This document shows positions 27,116 through 40,847 of a DNA stretch of 64,000 bases, one piece after another (within the stretch, counting starts at the first letter, position 1; each line of letters begins with the position of its first letter). The DNA lies in contig NC_092563.1 in assembly GCF_037975245.1 (NCBI RefSeq), positions 15,932,594 through 15,996,593 of the forward strand, written 5' to 3'. The position numbers and the translations under genes were made by a program. The notes beneath the pieces were generated by a model that had not been told where the DNA came from, searched no databases, and worked only from the letters and a program-made list of their open reading frames with translations. The DNA comes from Apostichopus japonicus. Lineage: Eukaryota > Echinodermata > Holothuroidea > Aspidochirotida > Stichopodidae.

Positions 27116-27384
27116 CGAGGATAGTATAAACAACAACAAAAACAGAGCTCATCTCAAAATGTCGCCATGTCAACAAACCGCCCGACCATGCTAGGAAGAA
27201 ATAAACATGTTAAAGGTCACATACACGAATGTTTACGTCCAGTTGTCTGATGATCGCCGCACACTGCAGGCGTGATAACTCGAAGATCAGCTTTAAGATC
27301 AGCTGATGTTAAGAAAATTATCCTTAATTATGATCACACAGGTTGGTCGTTCTATAAAGGCTTAAAGCCGAACCAACCCCTTTT

Positions 27385-27590
27385 ATGTTTCATTTCATTT
27401 CATTTCATTTTATTTGTTTCTTCACAACATTATTTACATATTTATATAACATATATACAAGAATATAGCATTGGTACAGAAAATTTACAATCATATAAAT
27501 ATAAGGAAAAAAATTAGAATGAATAATATTGTGAAAGGAAGTGTTGTACAAAAACTCTGGAGAGCTTAACAAGGTACAACACTCCCCGAT
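27385..27590 (-). mobile_element. Possible 3' end of a non-LTR element with (ATGAA)n tail
   Basis: Read on the minus strand, AT-rich untranslated-looking sequence ends in four copies of ATGAA-type units (27386-27412 on +, TTCAT repeats). Short microsatellite tails at a 3' end are usual for CR1/L2-like LINEs. No reverse transcriptase sequence is visible alongside, so this is tentative. Confidence 0.25.
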
Positions 27591-30218
27591 ACAAATAATG
27601 ATATATAATTAATATATAGACATATAAGCCCCACCCACAAATACAACGTCCCCTCCCCTGCCGTCCCAACCAATGTAAAACGTCTTATTTAATAATGACA
27701 ATCTAAGCATTAGACCACAAGATTTCTTTTGGGATTTTTGACCTACCGTATACCACTTATTATAGACTCTCACCTTGAATTGAACATGTGTGTTTTTTTT
27801 TTAATATTCTTCCCTTTTCATTCTTCTTGTCATTAAATTTCAAATATGTCGTTCAAAATTCAACTCCACCCCCCTTTTTTTTTTGGTATTTGCAACTATG
27901 TATATGCTATAAAAGACTGCAGAATGTATAAGCACAACATTTCTTCTTCTTCTAATTTTGATTTTAGCAATACTGCCAACATTTGTTATTCGACCACCAG
28001 CCTAGATGCCATGTATGTCCTTTCACATACTTACAAGAACACGATAACATATAGCGGAAAACATAACAAACATTGGTTCAAGACTGGATGCAACATTTCA
28101 TGGAATGATCACAAATATTATGATTTATTCCTCTTACAAGTTTCGAAATTCCTTAAATTTGGGTAATTGTCACGCCAAACCGTTGTAAATAACCATAGCA
28201 CCCCACCAACCTCTACCCTCATTTTCGACACGTAAACTAAACTTAACTAAACTAAACTAAATATAAAAAATATAATAATAATAATAATAAAAAAAACCTA
28301 TAAAATACCCCCGCCTTTTTTTATAACCATATTAGGGAAAAACGAAGAAGAATTAGTATTCACATAGCGTGCATGTCTCAACATGTTGCTATAATGCCTG
28401 TATTATCTGTGTACTATTATGATGTTATTATGGGCTACTACAATTTTCTCACCACTAAAATGCTCAGACCACCTATATATATATACATATTTTTTTTAAA
28501 CATTCTTCTAAGCTGGATTGTCAACCCCCCCCCCAAAAAAAAAAAAAAAAAAAAAAACGCGTTTTGACATCTTTTTGATGAGATAGACAAATTGTTGTTT
28601 ATCCTATCCAGTTGATTTCGGTGGGCCGGTGTCTTCATATTGCCAAATTAGGAATTCATTCCGTGGTTCAATTTTTGAAGCCATTTTAACCTCTCCTCTT
28701 GGCCTTCCATCACAACTATATAGAAAGGCGGTGGTTTTTACGACAAAGGATATTTAGTGGAATGAAAACATTGTAACCAGACGTTCTTGTGGGTAAATAT
28801 AGAAAAGTCCGCCCGCTTTTTTTTTCTTACATTATAAAACATATGACCTTGTAAATGGGAGGGTATAGCACTATTCGAAAAATAATAATAATCCTTATAG
28901 GAATATATCATACAAAAATGAGGCGTGTTTTTTCATTTTTTATTCTTCTTCATATGTTTATGATGTATACTTTACAACGTTAATATTTCGACCCAAACTG
29001 GCAGAAGTAAAACCATTGTGAACAAAATTGAAATGCATGGGTCTCAAACGTTTGCCTTACATAATTATTGCTGTGGGGTATGATTCGATTACACTGGGAT
29101 ATGTTTTATTATATAAGTAGGAGATAACATTATACTCAAGTGAGGCCAATGATAACTGAGAGAAAATGCACTTTATATACAGACGCATGTAAAGGTTATG
29201 TGGTTGTTGAGTGTTGAGATATTAAGGAGCTATAGATTGCACTACGCGGACCTCTCTCTACGACGAAAAGACGTCTCGTCTTTCGTTCTGCGCATGCGTC
29301 TACTTCACCATCTCGTTGTCCCTTTTACACCGGGTGTCAAGGTGTTTTCACGTTGTGCTCAAAACGACAACTTGAGGTAGTGTGTGACGTCATATGTCGT
29401 CTGACCAGGCCAAGATAACCGAATGACTGTCATTTTCCTCGTAGTAAGAATCTTAAGTGCAAAACCAACATGACGGGGGAGTCAGTGCGGCGAAGTACAC
29501 TGTCGGTTAACTTCCCCGTTGCACTACTCTGCGTCGTGCAATCTAAAGCTCCTTATTATCTCACGACGACGGGGTGAAATGATTGCACGAAAAAATGGGG
29601 AACAAATTTGAAGAGTAATTATTACCACAAGCAAGCCTTTATACCTAATTATGGACTTAATTAATACTCTTAATATGCCTCAGACTGCATCAACTGCAGA
29701 CTCCCAATTTGGAAATTAGGAAAAGGGAGGGTCACGGGGAGGGGGAAGGGGTAGGGAGTACTGGCATTCGAAAGCTGCGCATGACGATGACGATGACGAG
29801 GATGGTTTGATTTTAATTCTTATTAATTAATTTTTATTATCTATTTCTTCAATATCATAATTATGTATCATTATGTATTTCTGGAGATTCACAGTAATGC
29901 AGGTTGGTATGTATACCTCTTTGCGATTGGCAGTGTTTGCTGTATATCCAACACTTGTAGCATTTGAAGTGCTATATATATAGTGGATCCAGAAGAGACT
30001 CGGCTTCCTATTTTTGTTGTTTCATTGTTGTTTGTTGGTTGGTCTACAAATCTAGTCCGAACTTGAACTTACAAATTGTAAAGATTGCAGTTGTTATTGT
30101 TATGCCCGTAGCGGACTTAAGGATAAGCTTACGTAGAAAATTAATATTTCCGCCTGGAGTCTATAATAGCTTTGTTTGATTAAGTGAAGTCATTCTTTAT
30201 TATGGAGGGACTTACCTT
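27591..30218. other. No gene recognised
   Basis: AT-rich DNA with polyA/polyC runs near 28525-28557 and a short AATA array near 28272. No supported gene. Confidence 0.4.
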
Positions 30219-30280
30219 TCCCATCGGATTTAGCTATTTGATGTAATAAGTATTACATCAAATAGCTAAATCCGATGGGA
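30219..30280. repeat. Perfect palindrome, 30-bp arms, 2-bp spacer
   Basis: 30219-30248 is the exact reverse complement of 30251-30280, separated only by AG. Each arm is a mixed, non-simple sequence (contains CATCGGATTTAGC), so this is not a by-product of low complexity. A transcript would form a 30-bp hairpin with almost no loop, unlike a typical microRNA precursor. Template switching, a foldback insertion or a cloning/assembly artefact are all possible. Confidence 0.9.
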
Positions 30281-30830
30281 CGATAAACAAGAATCTACTT
30301 GATACTCGAAAGGTTCAACGCCTACAGGCATATATATACATGAAATGAAATAAGCACACAATTATTTTACATCCCCGATCGCATGTAGCCCATAGGATAT
30401 CTTCTTGTTTGTAACTGAAGGTTAAACATGTAGGAAATCCATTCTTTGTTCTTGGAAATATTTTCTTTCGAATACATCCCTACCCTACCCTCCCCCCTCC
30501 TTTGAAATAAACCTAACTTTGAAATACCATGCTGACTTATAGATACTGCATGCTATAGATGTATAGTAATACTCTCACGACCTGTTATATTCAAAGGGAG
30601 GGAGGGGGAGGGAGGGAGCGATAACTTAGCAAATAGCGCCACGATTTCAGAGATGGGAAGACTGCGAAGCCCTGAATACGCTAGACCATGCAGGGCTTAT
30701 CACATACCCAGGTACACGCACACGCGCGCACACACACGCACGCACACACGAAACAACTTATGTCATTGATGTTATGGATGATATTGTCGTTGTTTTCATG
30801 GCGAAGACAATGGTAAATTGCGGCGTTCGC
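30281..30830. other. No gene recognised; GGGAGG run and CA/CG array
   Basis: A GGGAGGGAGGGGGAGGGAGG tract at about 30596-30618 is a G-quadruplex candidate, and a cacacgcacgc stretch lies at about 30716-30750. Confidence 0.4.
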
Positions 30831-32518
<1,688 letters not shown>

Positions 32519-32526
32519 ATATAGGT

Positions 32527-32923
32527 CAGGGGGTAGGAAGCTTCCAAAAAGTGTGTGGGGGGGGCACAACATCAGAGGGGCACTTTCTCATTCCACAACT
32601 ACCACTCGTTATGCTATAAACCGATACACACCGGCCATATCACTTGAATATACATGATGTGTTAATATGCTATCATTACTATTTATTGAGATTGCTTATT
32701 GTTAACCGTGCTACAAAAACGTATGGGATGCCATTTATAAAATAGCATGTATAGACTAAAAAGAAATAATTAAAATAAAATATTAAAATTAACAAAGGCT
32801 TAAGATAAAAGACACTTCTTCATCAAAGGGGCACATTTTATTTACCAGTAGGGCACATTTGCTATTTTAGAAAAAAGTGGGGTACGTGCCCCCAGTGCCC
32901 CCCCCCCGGCTCCTACCACCCTG
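32527..32923. mobile_element. Non-autonomous hAT-like transposon (MITE) with perfect 8-bp TSD
   Basis: The 397-bp element lies between exact direct repeats atataggt (32519-32526 and 32924-32931). The ends are inverted repeats, CAGGGGGTAGGAAGC on the left and CAGGGTGGTAGGAGCC when the right end is reverse-complemented. CAGGG ends and 8-bp duplications are the hAT hallmark. The subterminal regions repeat AGGGGCAC and carry G or C runs. The interior is AT-rich, has no transposase and is presumably mobilised in trans. Confidence 0.88.
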
Positions 32924-32931
32924 ATATAGGT

Positions 32932-33730
32932 TATAAAAGCGAATTTATATATATCGACATTGATGGTCATCACATCACAAGTGTTATTTTGGGGGTGGAT
33001 GGGGTGACTGTTGGGGGGGGGGGGGATAAATGCATAAATCTAGGACAGAAAGCGAGACTTTATGGCTCGCGTGTCATTAAGGAACAGCCAGATTATCAAA
33101 CGTACTGAAAGAAAAGTGCATTTTGTTTTCGCTTTTATATAGATGATATGCCGTGTGTTGTGTTTTAATCTTAGTCATGTTTTACAAAATATATATATGT
33201 AGCTGGTCTTTACAATCAAATAAATGTTTGTAAAATAACCACAATGAAAGTGGGTTTTTTCTTCTAATTTCCTTGCTTAAATAATCGATTGCGGTGGTCG
33301 AGTTCCTGCGTTGCACGTAACTTGACAGATATTCGGGTGTCGTAAGTGTTTTGGCAGCTTAGGCTCTCTTGTATAGTTAGAACATTGCAATGATTAGTAA
33401 TATGTTAGGTATAACTGTGCAGTTTTATCGTCTGATATATGTGTGTGTACAAATATGCTAGTACTTGTTACTATACTCCATTCACCGAGATTCGACCTCG
33501 AATCACGAAAAAACAAAAACAGATGCCTGTGGACACTAGCTATGACGTAGTTTGCGTGCTTGTTCTCAATATTTAACTGGTTCGATTGTAAATTAGTATA
33601 ACAGTTCATTATCAAATCTTCTGCTTCTTATTATTGTTTTTAATTGGTTTTTAATTAGAGCTATTGAAACTTTGTCCTAACATAAAAGAAAGAGGCTATA
33701 GCTGTCAAGTGGCTGTTTAGCTCAATTTTT
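32932..33730. other. No gene recognised
   Basis: Unique-looking AT-rich sequence with a polyG run at about 33013-33025. Positions 33300-33329 resemble 61622-61650 (shared TGCGTTGCACGTA then TAACTTGACA), perhaps a small repeat family. Confidence 0.35.
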
Positions 33731-34837
33731 AGCTCATACCAGCATGCTGGTGTGAGCTATTGTTACAGTGCAGCGTCTATCACTCTATCACTCTATCCGT
33801 CAACAATTGGTAAAACCGCTCTCACTCGCACAGTGTTTGATGGAATTTCATGAAACTTGGACACAAGGACCATTGGGTATAGGGCCATCAGAGATGGTCC
33901 GAAATTTGGGGTTATAGGTCACCTGTGGGCCGTAATGGGCCATTTTGTGGAAATAGGCAAAATGCTTCTTCTCCTACAGATTCCATGGTACAATGTTGAG
34001 GGTTTGTCACGATAGTACTATGGAAGTTTTACCTTCAGGGTGTTCATGAATTTGAGATCAAAGATCAACTAGGGGTCTTTTGTGGCCCGGGCCGCGGCCC
34101 TATATTTTCAAATTGCTCCTGTTCGTACAGTGTATGGCCAGTTATAATGAAACTTGGTCACAACGTTCCTCGGGATGAGAGTTACGAGGGGTGTTCGGAA
34201 AATTGAGGTCAAATGTCATTTAGGGGGTCATCGGGGGTCATTCTTTGTAATATTTTCAAATATCTCAATCTCCTCACGATTTTGATGGATCATATTCAAA
34301 GTTGAACTGATGATTGTTGGATTGTGTATGAATAAGGTGATGCCTAATAATTTTTGGTCAAAAGTTAATTAAGTACAATTAATCCCCATTGTTTAAAAAA
34401 ATCTGAGCCTTCACCTTTTGCCAAAGCTCCTTTAATTTGTCTCCCAGTCTCTGCAGTGTTTGTTTACATTTGTGGTTAAGCTCTGCAGAGGCTGTTAGTG
34501 GAATTAAAGCAGGACTGGGAGTTGTTATTAACTGTTGAACTGTAAGCAGGAGAGCCCTATAACCAATCAGCACTTGCCGATTCTTAGAAGTCTTTGAGCC
34601 TGAGGTATGTACAGTAGGCAGCCAGCCAAAATTTTGGCAAGGAGTGCTTCAGGTCTGCTCAGGTACAGTAGAGGGGAGAAAGTTTAATAGGGTAGGTCAG
34701 TGGTATTGTTTGAGAGAGTGGGTAAAATAGGATTTAAAGGGGGGAAATAGGAATTATAGCCAGTGGTGTGGCCAGGATTGTGGGCCCTACATTTTTAAGC
34801 TCGAAAAGGTATGAGCTTCTGCACCATTGGTGCTCTA
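33731..34837 (+). mobile_element. Palindrome-headed element with Helitron-like 3' end
   Basis: The left end is a 28-bp near-perfect palindrome (33731-33758, centred on AGCATGCT). The right end has a small hairpin GCACCATTGGTGC (34821-34833) followed by CTAG and T, as expected for a Helitron-type 3' terminus. Two internal modules containing ACAGTGT and AAACTTGG (33853-33860 and 34150-34157) are 297 bp apart. About 34380-34790 looks like a later insertion or unrelated filler; it has a 64-codon minus-strand frame and a lone hAT-like terminus at 34761. No helicase is encoded. Assignment to Helitron/Helentron is inference. Confidence 0.45.
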
Positions 34838-37199
34838 GTTTTTCTATTTGTACTCGAAGCCACTATTATTTTTATTTTTTGGGGGGGGGGGGCGGGGAAG
34901 GGCGAGGGTGAGGGGGAGCTTGGTTTTCTCTTTTACCATTCACCATTGTCCATAACTGGTTACCTTAAATACTTTAATTCAACGCGTCAGTTTGTCGACT
35001 CTTATTATTCCTATATATCTGACAACTTTCCCATTTATTGAAATTCCTTGTGTAATTAATATCCATCGGCAGATATATTTCCGGCGTCTTCATATAATAG
35101 AAAAACCAATAAGTTGTCCACGCTGATTAGGGTTAATGGAAGTCACAATTTTTGTGTTGTTTTTTTTTCTCCCCACTCTCCTGTACCGTGTTTTGTGTTT
35201 GAGGTATAAGTTTATTACTTATGAAGATGATCACCAGGGTAACCTACTTATATAGTACTCACGTTACTGATACTGATTAGGCCTGCCATTTATTAACTTA
35301 CCATCGCGAATAATGTCACACAGGCTAAGTGTATAATTGACTATATATGGATGAACGTTTTCTGGTGATGAATTTTTATTGAAAACTGATGTCAGTTTCC
35401 TTTGAAACAAACAAATTGAAAAGAGAAGCCATTTTTTTTTATGTAACAAAAAATAACGGATTATTTCTTTGCCAAATTATCATGAACCCAACTTGAAAGA
35501 TGTACTCATTTCTTGGTATTATTTGACATTAATCTGATGAAGCCATATCCTATTTCAGACACATAGGCGTATATGTAATCTTATTTGCATGGTTGTGGAT
35601 ATGGGGCGGATTGAGGGGATGTTGGGGATTGTTGGGGGGGTGTGGGGGATTCAGTACGAAGAAAGTTATACGATAATCATCATTTTTGCTTACCTTTTCG
35701 TTCACACTAACAATCTCAAAACAACCCCCCTCCCACCCCCCACCCATCCCACCCGTCTATCTCTCAACTTGGCTTCACTCTTGTTTTGTCACGTTAAGCC
35801 AATCTTTGTCAACTGGATGCACACTTTGGGACAGCTGGGGTTTACGTCTCGAAGTGCCTGGGAAGAAGAGAGAAAGAATTAAAAAGCACACATGTGTCCA
35901 ATAATTTCTAGTAACGATGTGGGTGCATGTTAGCGAAGTTAAAACAATAACTGACTGTTAAAATACCTTAATTCTTCTTTGTGTAAGGTGTTTTTTTTCT
36001 GTATAAATCGCATTGACAATTCAGTATAACCACTTCTCCATGAATCTGTGGTCAATGACATCCGTAGTTGTAAGTTTTATTGGCGCGTATATAAATATCA
36101 AACTGTATACAAAACAATATGGCAATATTATATATATATACACTGCAGGTGGCAATTTCGTTGTATATTCATGTGCATGTGTAGGCACTATACAGACACA
36201 CAGACAAACACACCAAATGAGTCTATAATCCTCGCAAGGTAAGACAAACAAAACTAGTCGGCGTTCTTTCAAATCAAAGCTTATATCAATATAGTTTTCT
36301 TTCCAACGAGTATTTGGTTAACCGAGTTATCGGTTAGTTCGATTAACGACAGGTTATTGGACCGTGGAGAGGTACATGTGGCGGTCAAATGTAAAAGAAG
36401 GACATTGATTATTGAAGTAGTTTCCGATAATTTTTTTTTTTTAAAGGAAAGGTTGATGTTTGAATAATTGGAAGCTAAGAAAATATGTCAAAGAAAAGTC
36501 AGTATACTTAAACGCAAATATTTTCTTTGTGTTAAGATATTGCTGACCTTTCCAGAATTAAAGTTTTTCTTTCTTTCTCTCTCGCTCTTGCTAACCGATT
36601 CTATGATGTTTATGCAACTTGTTGCCGACTTCTTCCAATTTATTGTAAAGTGATTTTTCGGTCGTCTTGTTGGACATTTCAGGGAGTATTTCTGGTTTGA
36701 TTATGTTCTGTTTTTTCGCTCTGATTAAGCCTGAGTAATCTATACCGCCAATCCATGGCTCCAAGAAAGCTATTTATATCATCTTCAGAAAGGAGTATGA
36801 GCTTTCTAACAAACAAGCTTTTCGAAACGTGAGAGTGGATGTACCATGTCCACCGGAAGTCAATTACAAGCTTTACGGATCATTTAGCCTTAATATATTA
36901 AGTGCGATCCACTAAACAAAATTAACATTCATAAGCTAATCCTGGCAGATCTGGTTGAGCAAACGTTCTGTCTGTAAGTCTATGCAGTCTAGGTGGTATA
37001 GTCTCCCTGGTGAATACCCATTACCACCGCTACCCCCCCATCCCTACCTACCCCCCCTCAAAGAAAGAGAAATAAAAACAAACCTAAAGCAAAAAATATC
37101 TTATAGTAACATGAAGATGCAGTCCAGTCAAACACTTCGTTTCTGGTTTTGACGACTTTGACGACCAGCCTGTGTTCGGTGTTCTTGACACGAACTTGA
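34838..37199. other. No gene recognised
   Basis: Includes a polyG/GA-rich tract at 34880-34915 and opposed G-rich and C-rich tracts at 35595-35755. No protein family recognised. Confidence 0.4.
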
Positions 37200-37433
37200 A
37201 GATTGTGAAAATAAAAGGATAACATAACAGAAAATTAGGGAGTCACTTCCTTTGCATCAACAATGTGCATAATTAGGTCATGTTTATTCATAAATGAAAA
37301 TTAAAATTAAAAAAAGACTTGTAAAATGGTCAGTCTTTGATGGATTTTGATGGAAGTTGCAGCTATTTTCACGATTTCTAATTTCTATGAGACAGAAGAG
37401 GACAATGTTGTTCATAGGTTTCCGTTGACCTTT
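37200..37433 (+). repeat. Dispersed repeat, copy 2 (partner at 15588-15800)
   Basis: Same-orientation homologue of 15588-15800 with shared blocks listed there, plus TTGCAGCTATTTTCACGATT. A further short similarity, TTGAAGCAAACAG.GTGAT, links 37580-37605 to 14167-14190, but in a different relative order, so the family has been rearranged. Confidence 0.7.
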
Positions 37434-38363
37434 AAAAAGAAAAGTCCAGGTCAAAATTTCCCTTTGATATGTTAAAAAGGAACATTATCTAAGCATTCTA
37501 GTGAAATTTGCATTCAATTCCTATGTACCGTCTTTGAGATATTGATAGTTGAAGTTATCTGATATGCTATACCGAAAGTGAACTTGAAGCAAACAGGTGT
37601 GATATCATAGTTGCACTATGACAAATAATGTTTTGTTTTTTCTTTATTTTTCAGTGTATTGATTTGACCTTGGATAGGATAGGGTTACTAGTTTGTCTAA
37701 AGAGGATGTGAAGATTTTTAATCTTTAACATATCAAAAAGAAATTTTGACTTGGATCATTAAACTATTTAAGGGATGCCTCAAGACACAATTTTTTGCTT
37801 TATATTGTTTCCGGCCATTAACAATCACCATAGTATCAATCCAATTTGCACTTCTATCAAACTTTTAAATTTTGATAAATGATCCTTTGAAATAGTCGAG
37901 GTTCATCTATTAAAGTGAGTGAACTGTGTAGTTTAATACGCAGACCATTAATAACATCAGTTCCTCAGATGTAACTTAAAGCTCATTGGGGGAAAACATA
38001 TAAGACTTTTATGGTTTCGAATAACATCTTAATAATCAATGTATTCCACATTGTTCAAGGATATATATGGTTAAATGTCATCCAAGTATGCCCCTCTATG
38101 TATTTAAGCTAAAGATATAGAACATGTTTTGGTTGAGTAACAATGCATTCACATTAACGTTGGGGCCTTCACCTAAGGGCAGGCTGACGTCATCAACAAG
38201 TAAACATTAAAGGAGCATTCTAAATGATTTAGCATATTTTTTAGCTAAATATCTTGAAAATAGGAATTAGCTATGGAAGCATTACTACAACGCTCAAATT
38301 TCTCTCTCTTTTTTTTCTTGGACTTAAACATAATCATAAATTAAAACTCCGCCTGAAGTCATC
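37434..38363. other. No gene recognised
   Basis: AT-rich sequence. No supported feature. Confidence 0.4.
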
Positions 38364-38371
38364 CTTTAAAG

Positions 38372-38852
38372 CAGGGGGTTCCCTAACTGGGGTGCATGAA
38401 CCCCCCAGGGGATTCGTGAGTCCATCCCAGGGGGTTCGTGAGACGTTTCTGAAAGTCAAAACTAGAATACTTTTTGTTGAACTCAATCTGATATATCATA
38501 TAATTTAGTACTGTACAAAAGTCGTACCTATTGACAAACTCTTTTCGCGTTCCATACGCATATGTTGCCATAGTAGTACCGTAAACCGTGCATGTGATAA
38601 ATAACTGAATTATGCAACAGACACAGGCCGCATGACTTTGGTGAAGTTGGTGTACGCATGACAGTACGGTACGTCGTGAAGATAAAGAGCTGATCTGATC
38701 TTGAAGTTTCCAAATAAATATTTGTTCCCTTGTTTTTTTTTTCATTACAATATAACTAATAATGACTCATATCGTGTCTCGAAAATTTGGGGGTTCGTGG
38801 ACAACTCTGACATCCACATGGGTTCGTGGGGGATAAAGTTAGGGAAACCCTG
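38372..38852. mobile_element. Non-autonomous hAT (Charlie-like) transposon with perfect 8-bp TSD
   Basis: The 481-bp element is bracketed by exact 8-bp direct repeats ctttaaag (38364-38371 and 38853-38860). Termini are CAGGGGGTTCCCTAACT and, from the right, CAGGGTTTCCCTAACT, a clean inverted repeat of about 16 bp with one indel. This matches the well-known hAT/Charlie terminal pattern (CAGgGGTTCCCaAACT). Inner subterminal GGGGGTTCGTG motifs occur near both ends (38427-38437 and 38790-38832). Minus-strand frames of 61 and 120 codons inside are not transposase-like. Confidence 0.92.
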
Positions 38853-38860
38853 CTTTAAAG

Positions 38861-39597
38861 TATTAAATTATATAGTTCTGCCTAAAGGATTTTCTTATTT
38901 AATTTCATACAAACAACAGAGCACCTAAAAATGACATTCAACATCTTTGTCCTAAAACATATTTTTAAGGAAATGTATCTATTTTTTTCTTCTGTTTTTT
39001 CTTCTTCTCTGGCGCTGACCTAATGATCTGTGAGCTAGACTAGACAATCCAGTCACTTTGATTAATGGGTCTCCTGTGTCTAACCGTTCTTTTTTTGGTG
39101 AAAATATGAAATAAATAAAAAAGAAACAAATTATATGTAATCTATAAAGATTCAACTTCACTGATGGTAGTTGCGGTTAAAAGTTAAATGTTATGTAAAG
39201 TTATCAAAATTAATTTTGCTATCAGACGAACATAGCTGACATGGTCCCTTCGTCTTGCCTAATAGAAAGGGAGGGGGGGGGGGTTCAAGTGCTGTTTCAT
39301 TTCTTAAAAATGAAAGTATTCTGGTTTCGTTTCGCTTCGTCTGGGAAATTTGATACCTAGATTTATATGTAAACTTATAGATTCAACTTTTACGGTGCGT
39401 AAAGTTTGTCTCCATCTCCCCTCAGTGTCTGAAAATCTATTTTATGAGAACGGTGTTCTCATTGGATGAATAGAATAAGACATGGCCGTAAAACATAATG
39501 ATAACGTGATGTGCCCTAATTCTATCATATTTTACATATTTTTTTTTTTTAATGTCATGAGTGACATATGTGACATGAGTGACAGTGTATATAATGA
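38861..39597. other. No gene recognised
   Basis: AT-rich sequence with a polyG run at about 39271-39284. Confidence 0.4.
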
Positions 39598-39792
39598 CTT
39601 ACTCTATAGATCAAACATGATGCTAACCAACTCTGAATCATATGTGATTCCTAAAGCCGGATCTCGAAAGAGATACTTTGAACAGACCTTATGTTAATGA
39701 AATGGAGGTAAACAACAAAGGCAAATGTATATAGATATAATTGAAATCGTAGTGAGTTGGAAAATCAAGAACAGTGAAAAAAAAAACATCCA

Positions 39793-39863
39793 GCCTCCAC
39801 CTGGATTCGAACCCGGGCCTCCCGTTTTATATGCGGACACCCTAACCACTAGGCTATGGACGC
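39793..39863 (-). tRNA. tRNA-like sequence, copy 1 (anticodon AUA if folded as a tRNA)
   Basis: The reverse complement (71 nt) folds as a cloverleaf: acceptor GCGTCCA/TGGAGGC (one mismatch), D arm GCCTAGTGGTTAGGGT, anticodon arm TCCGC-ATATAAA-ACGGG (last pair broken), T arm CCGGG-TTCGAAT-CCAGG (one mismatch). The A and B box promoters are intact (TAGCCTAGTGG, GGTTCGAATCC). A run of ten T follows within 10 nt on the transcribed strand, a good Pol III stop. Broken pairs and an AUA (Tyr) anticodon without the usual Tyr intron argue for a pseudogene or tRNA-derived repeat. Confidence 0.5.
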
Positions 39864-40154
39864 TGATTGTTTGTCCAGAGGTTCGAAACTGGTAAGGAAG
39901 GTCGTAATTCCACTGTAGGCGTTTGTCACTTGTATCGAACAATACTAGTTCTGTTTATATTTTTGCCTTACTCTATAACATGATGCTAACCAACTCGAAA
40001 TCATTTGTGATTCCTAAAGCCGGATTTTGAAAGAGACACTTTGAACAGACTTTATGTTAATGAAATGGAGGTAAACGACAAAGGCAAATGAATATATATA
40101 TATAATTAAAATCGTAATGAGTTGGAAAATCAAGAACAGCGAAAAAAACTCCCA

Positions 40155-40225
40155 GCCTCCACCGGGATTCGAACCCGTGCCTCCCGCTTTATATGCGGAC
40201 ACCCTAACCACTAGGCTATGAACGC
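40155..40225 (-). tRNA. tRNA-like sequence, copy 2 (anticodon AUA if folded as a tRNA)
   Basis: Same 71-nt cloverleaf as copy 1 but better paired in the anticodon arm: TCCGC-ATATAAA-GCGGG is fully paired (one T-G). The T stem has one A-G mismatch, and the acceptor has the same G-G mismatch. A and B boxes are intact, and a T7 run follows on the transcribed strand. The D-loop AGTGGTTA is of the Asp/Glu/Gly tRNA type, not Tyr. It may be a recruited or decayed tRNA gene. Confidence 0.52.
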
Positions 40226-40306
40226 TGATTGTTTGTCCAGAGGTTCGAAACCTGTAAGGAAGGTCGTAATTCCACTGAAGGCGTTTGTCACCTGTATCGA
40301 ACAATA

Positions 40307-40847
40307 ATATATATATATATATGAAACGGAAAGAACATGGAGGATAAATTAACATATGCATTTCAATCTGAGGACGCAATGTAGGCTTAACTTACAACAA
40401 CTCGGAAGTTTTAAATCTAATGTTACAGCTATATATACTTGTGAATGAAAGTGTTTGATTGTGAGAGTGTTGGTCATTCATGAAATGACACGTAAGTTTG
40501 TATGACAGTATATGTGTGTAACTGGGTCAAAAGATAAAATTACCACCCCTTTAACTTAGAAACTGCTCGTGGCATATTATTTGTCAACTTCATGATATAT
40601 TTCACCTGTGTACATATGTATCTCACTTGTTTATGGTCCATATTTATGTCATGTACTCTTTAACTTTAAATTAAGACGTCACTATCACTGAGGCTGATGG
40701 TTAAATTTTACAACTGCACATTGTTGGGTCTTAAATTTGGTAACTATACCAGCAAAAGCGTTCAATATAATATATTCGTCATATGCTCGGACTGAATGGG
40801 GCATAAATTGCTAATGGTCAAGTGATCCAACCGGGGGTGCTGGAGTC
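40307..40847. other. No gene recognised; region upstream of the minisatellite frame
   Basis: Short TA run at about 40306-40322, then AT-rich sequence. No convincing core promoter was identified upstream of position 40848. Confidence 0.4.

Larger units (their letters stand above)
39598..40306 (-). repeat. Tandem duplication of a 340-350-bp unit, each with one tRNA-like sequence
   Basis: Unit 1 is about 39598-39944 and unit 2 about 39967-40306. They align end to end with about 90 percent visual identity, including the flanks of the tRNA-like core (for example GATTCCTAAAGCCGGAT, GTTAATGAAATGGAGGTAAA and TTTGTCCAGAGGTTCGAAAC). Duplication therefore involved the whole unit and not independent insertions. 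Confidence 0.92.

Noticed and set aside
30219-30280. microRNA precursor
   Set aside because: The hairpin has essentially no loop (2 nt) and perfect 30-bp arms, unlike animal pre-miRNAs.
38383-38745. 120-codon minus-strand frame
   Set aside because: Lies inside the hAT MITE and uses its terminal sequence; not transposase-like.
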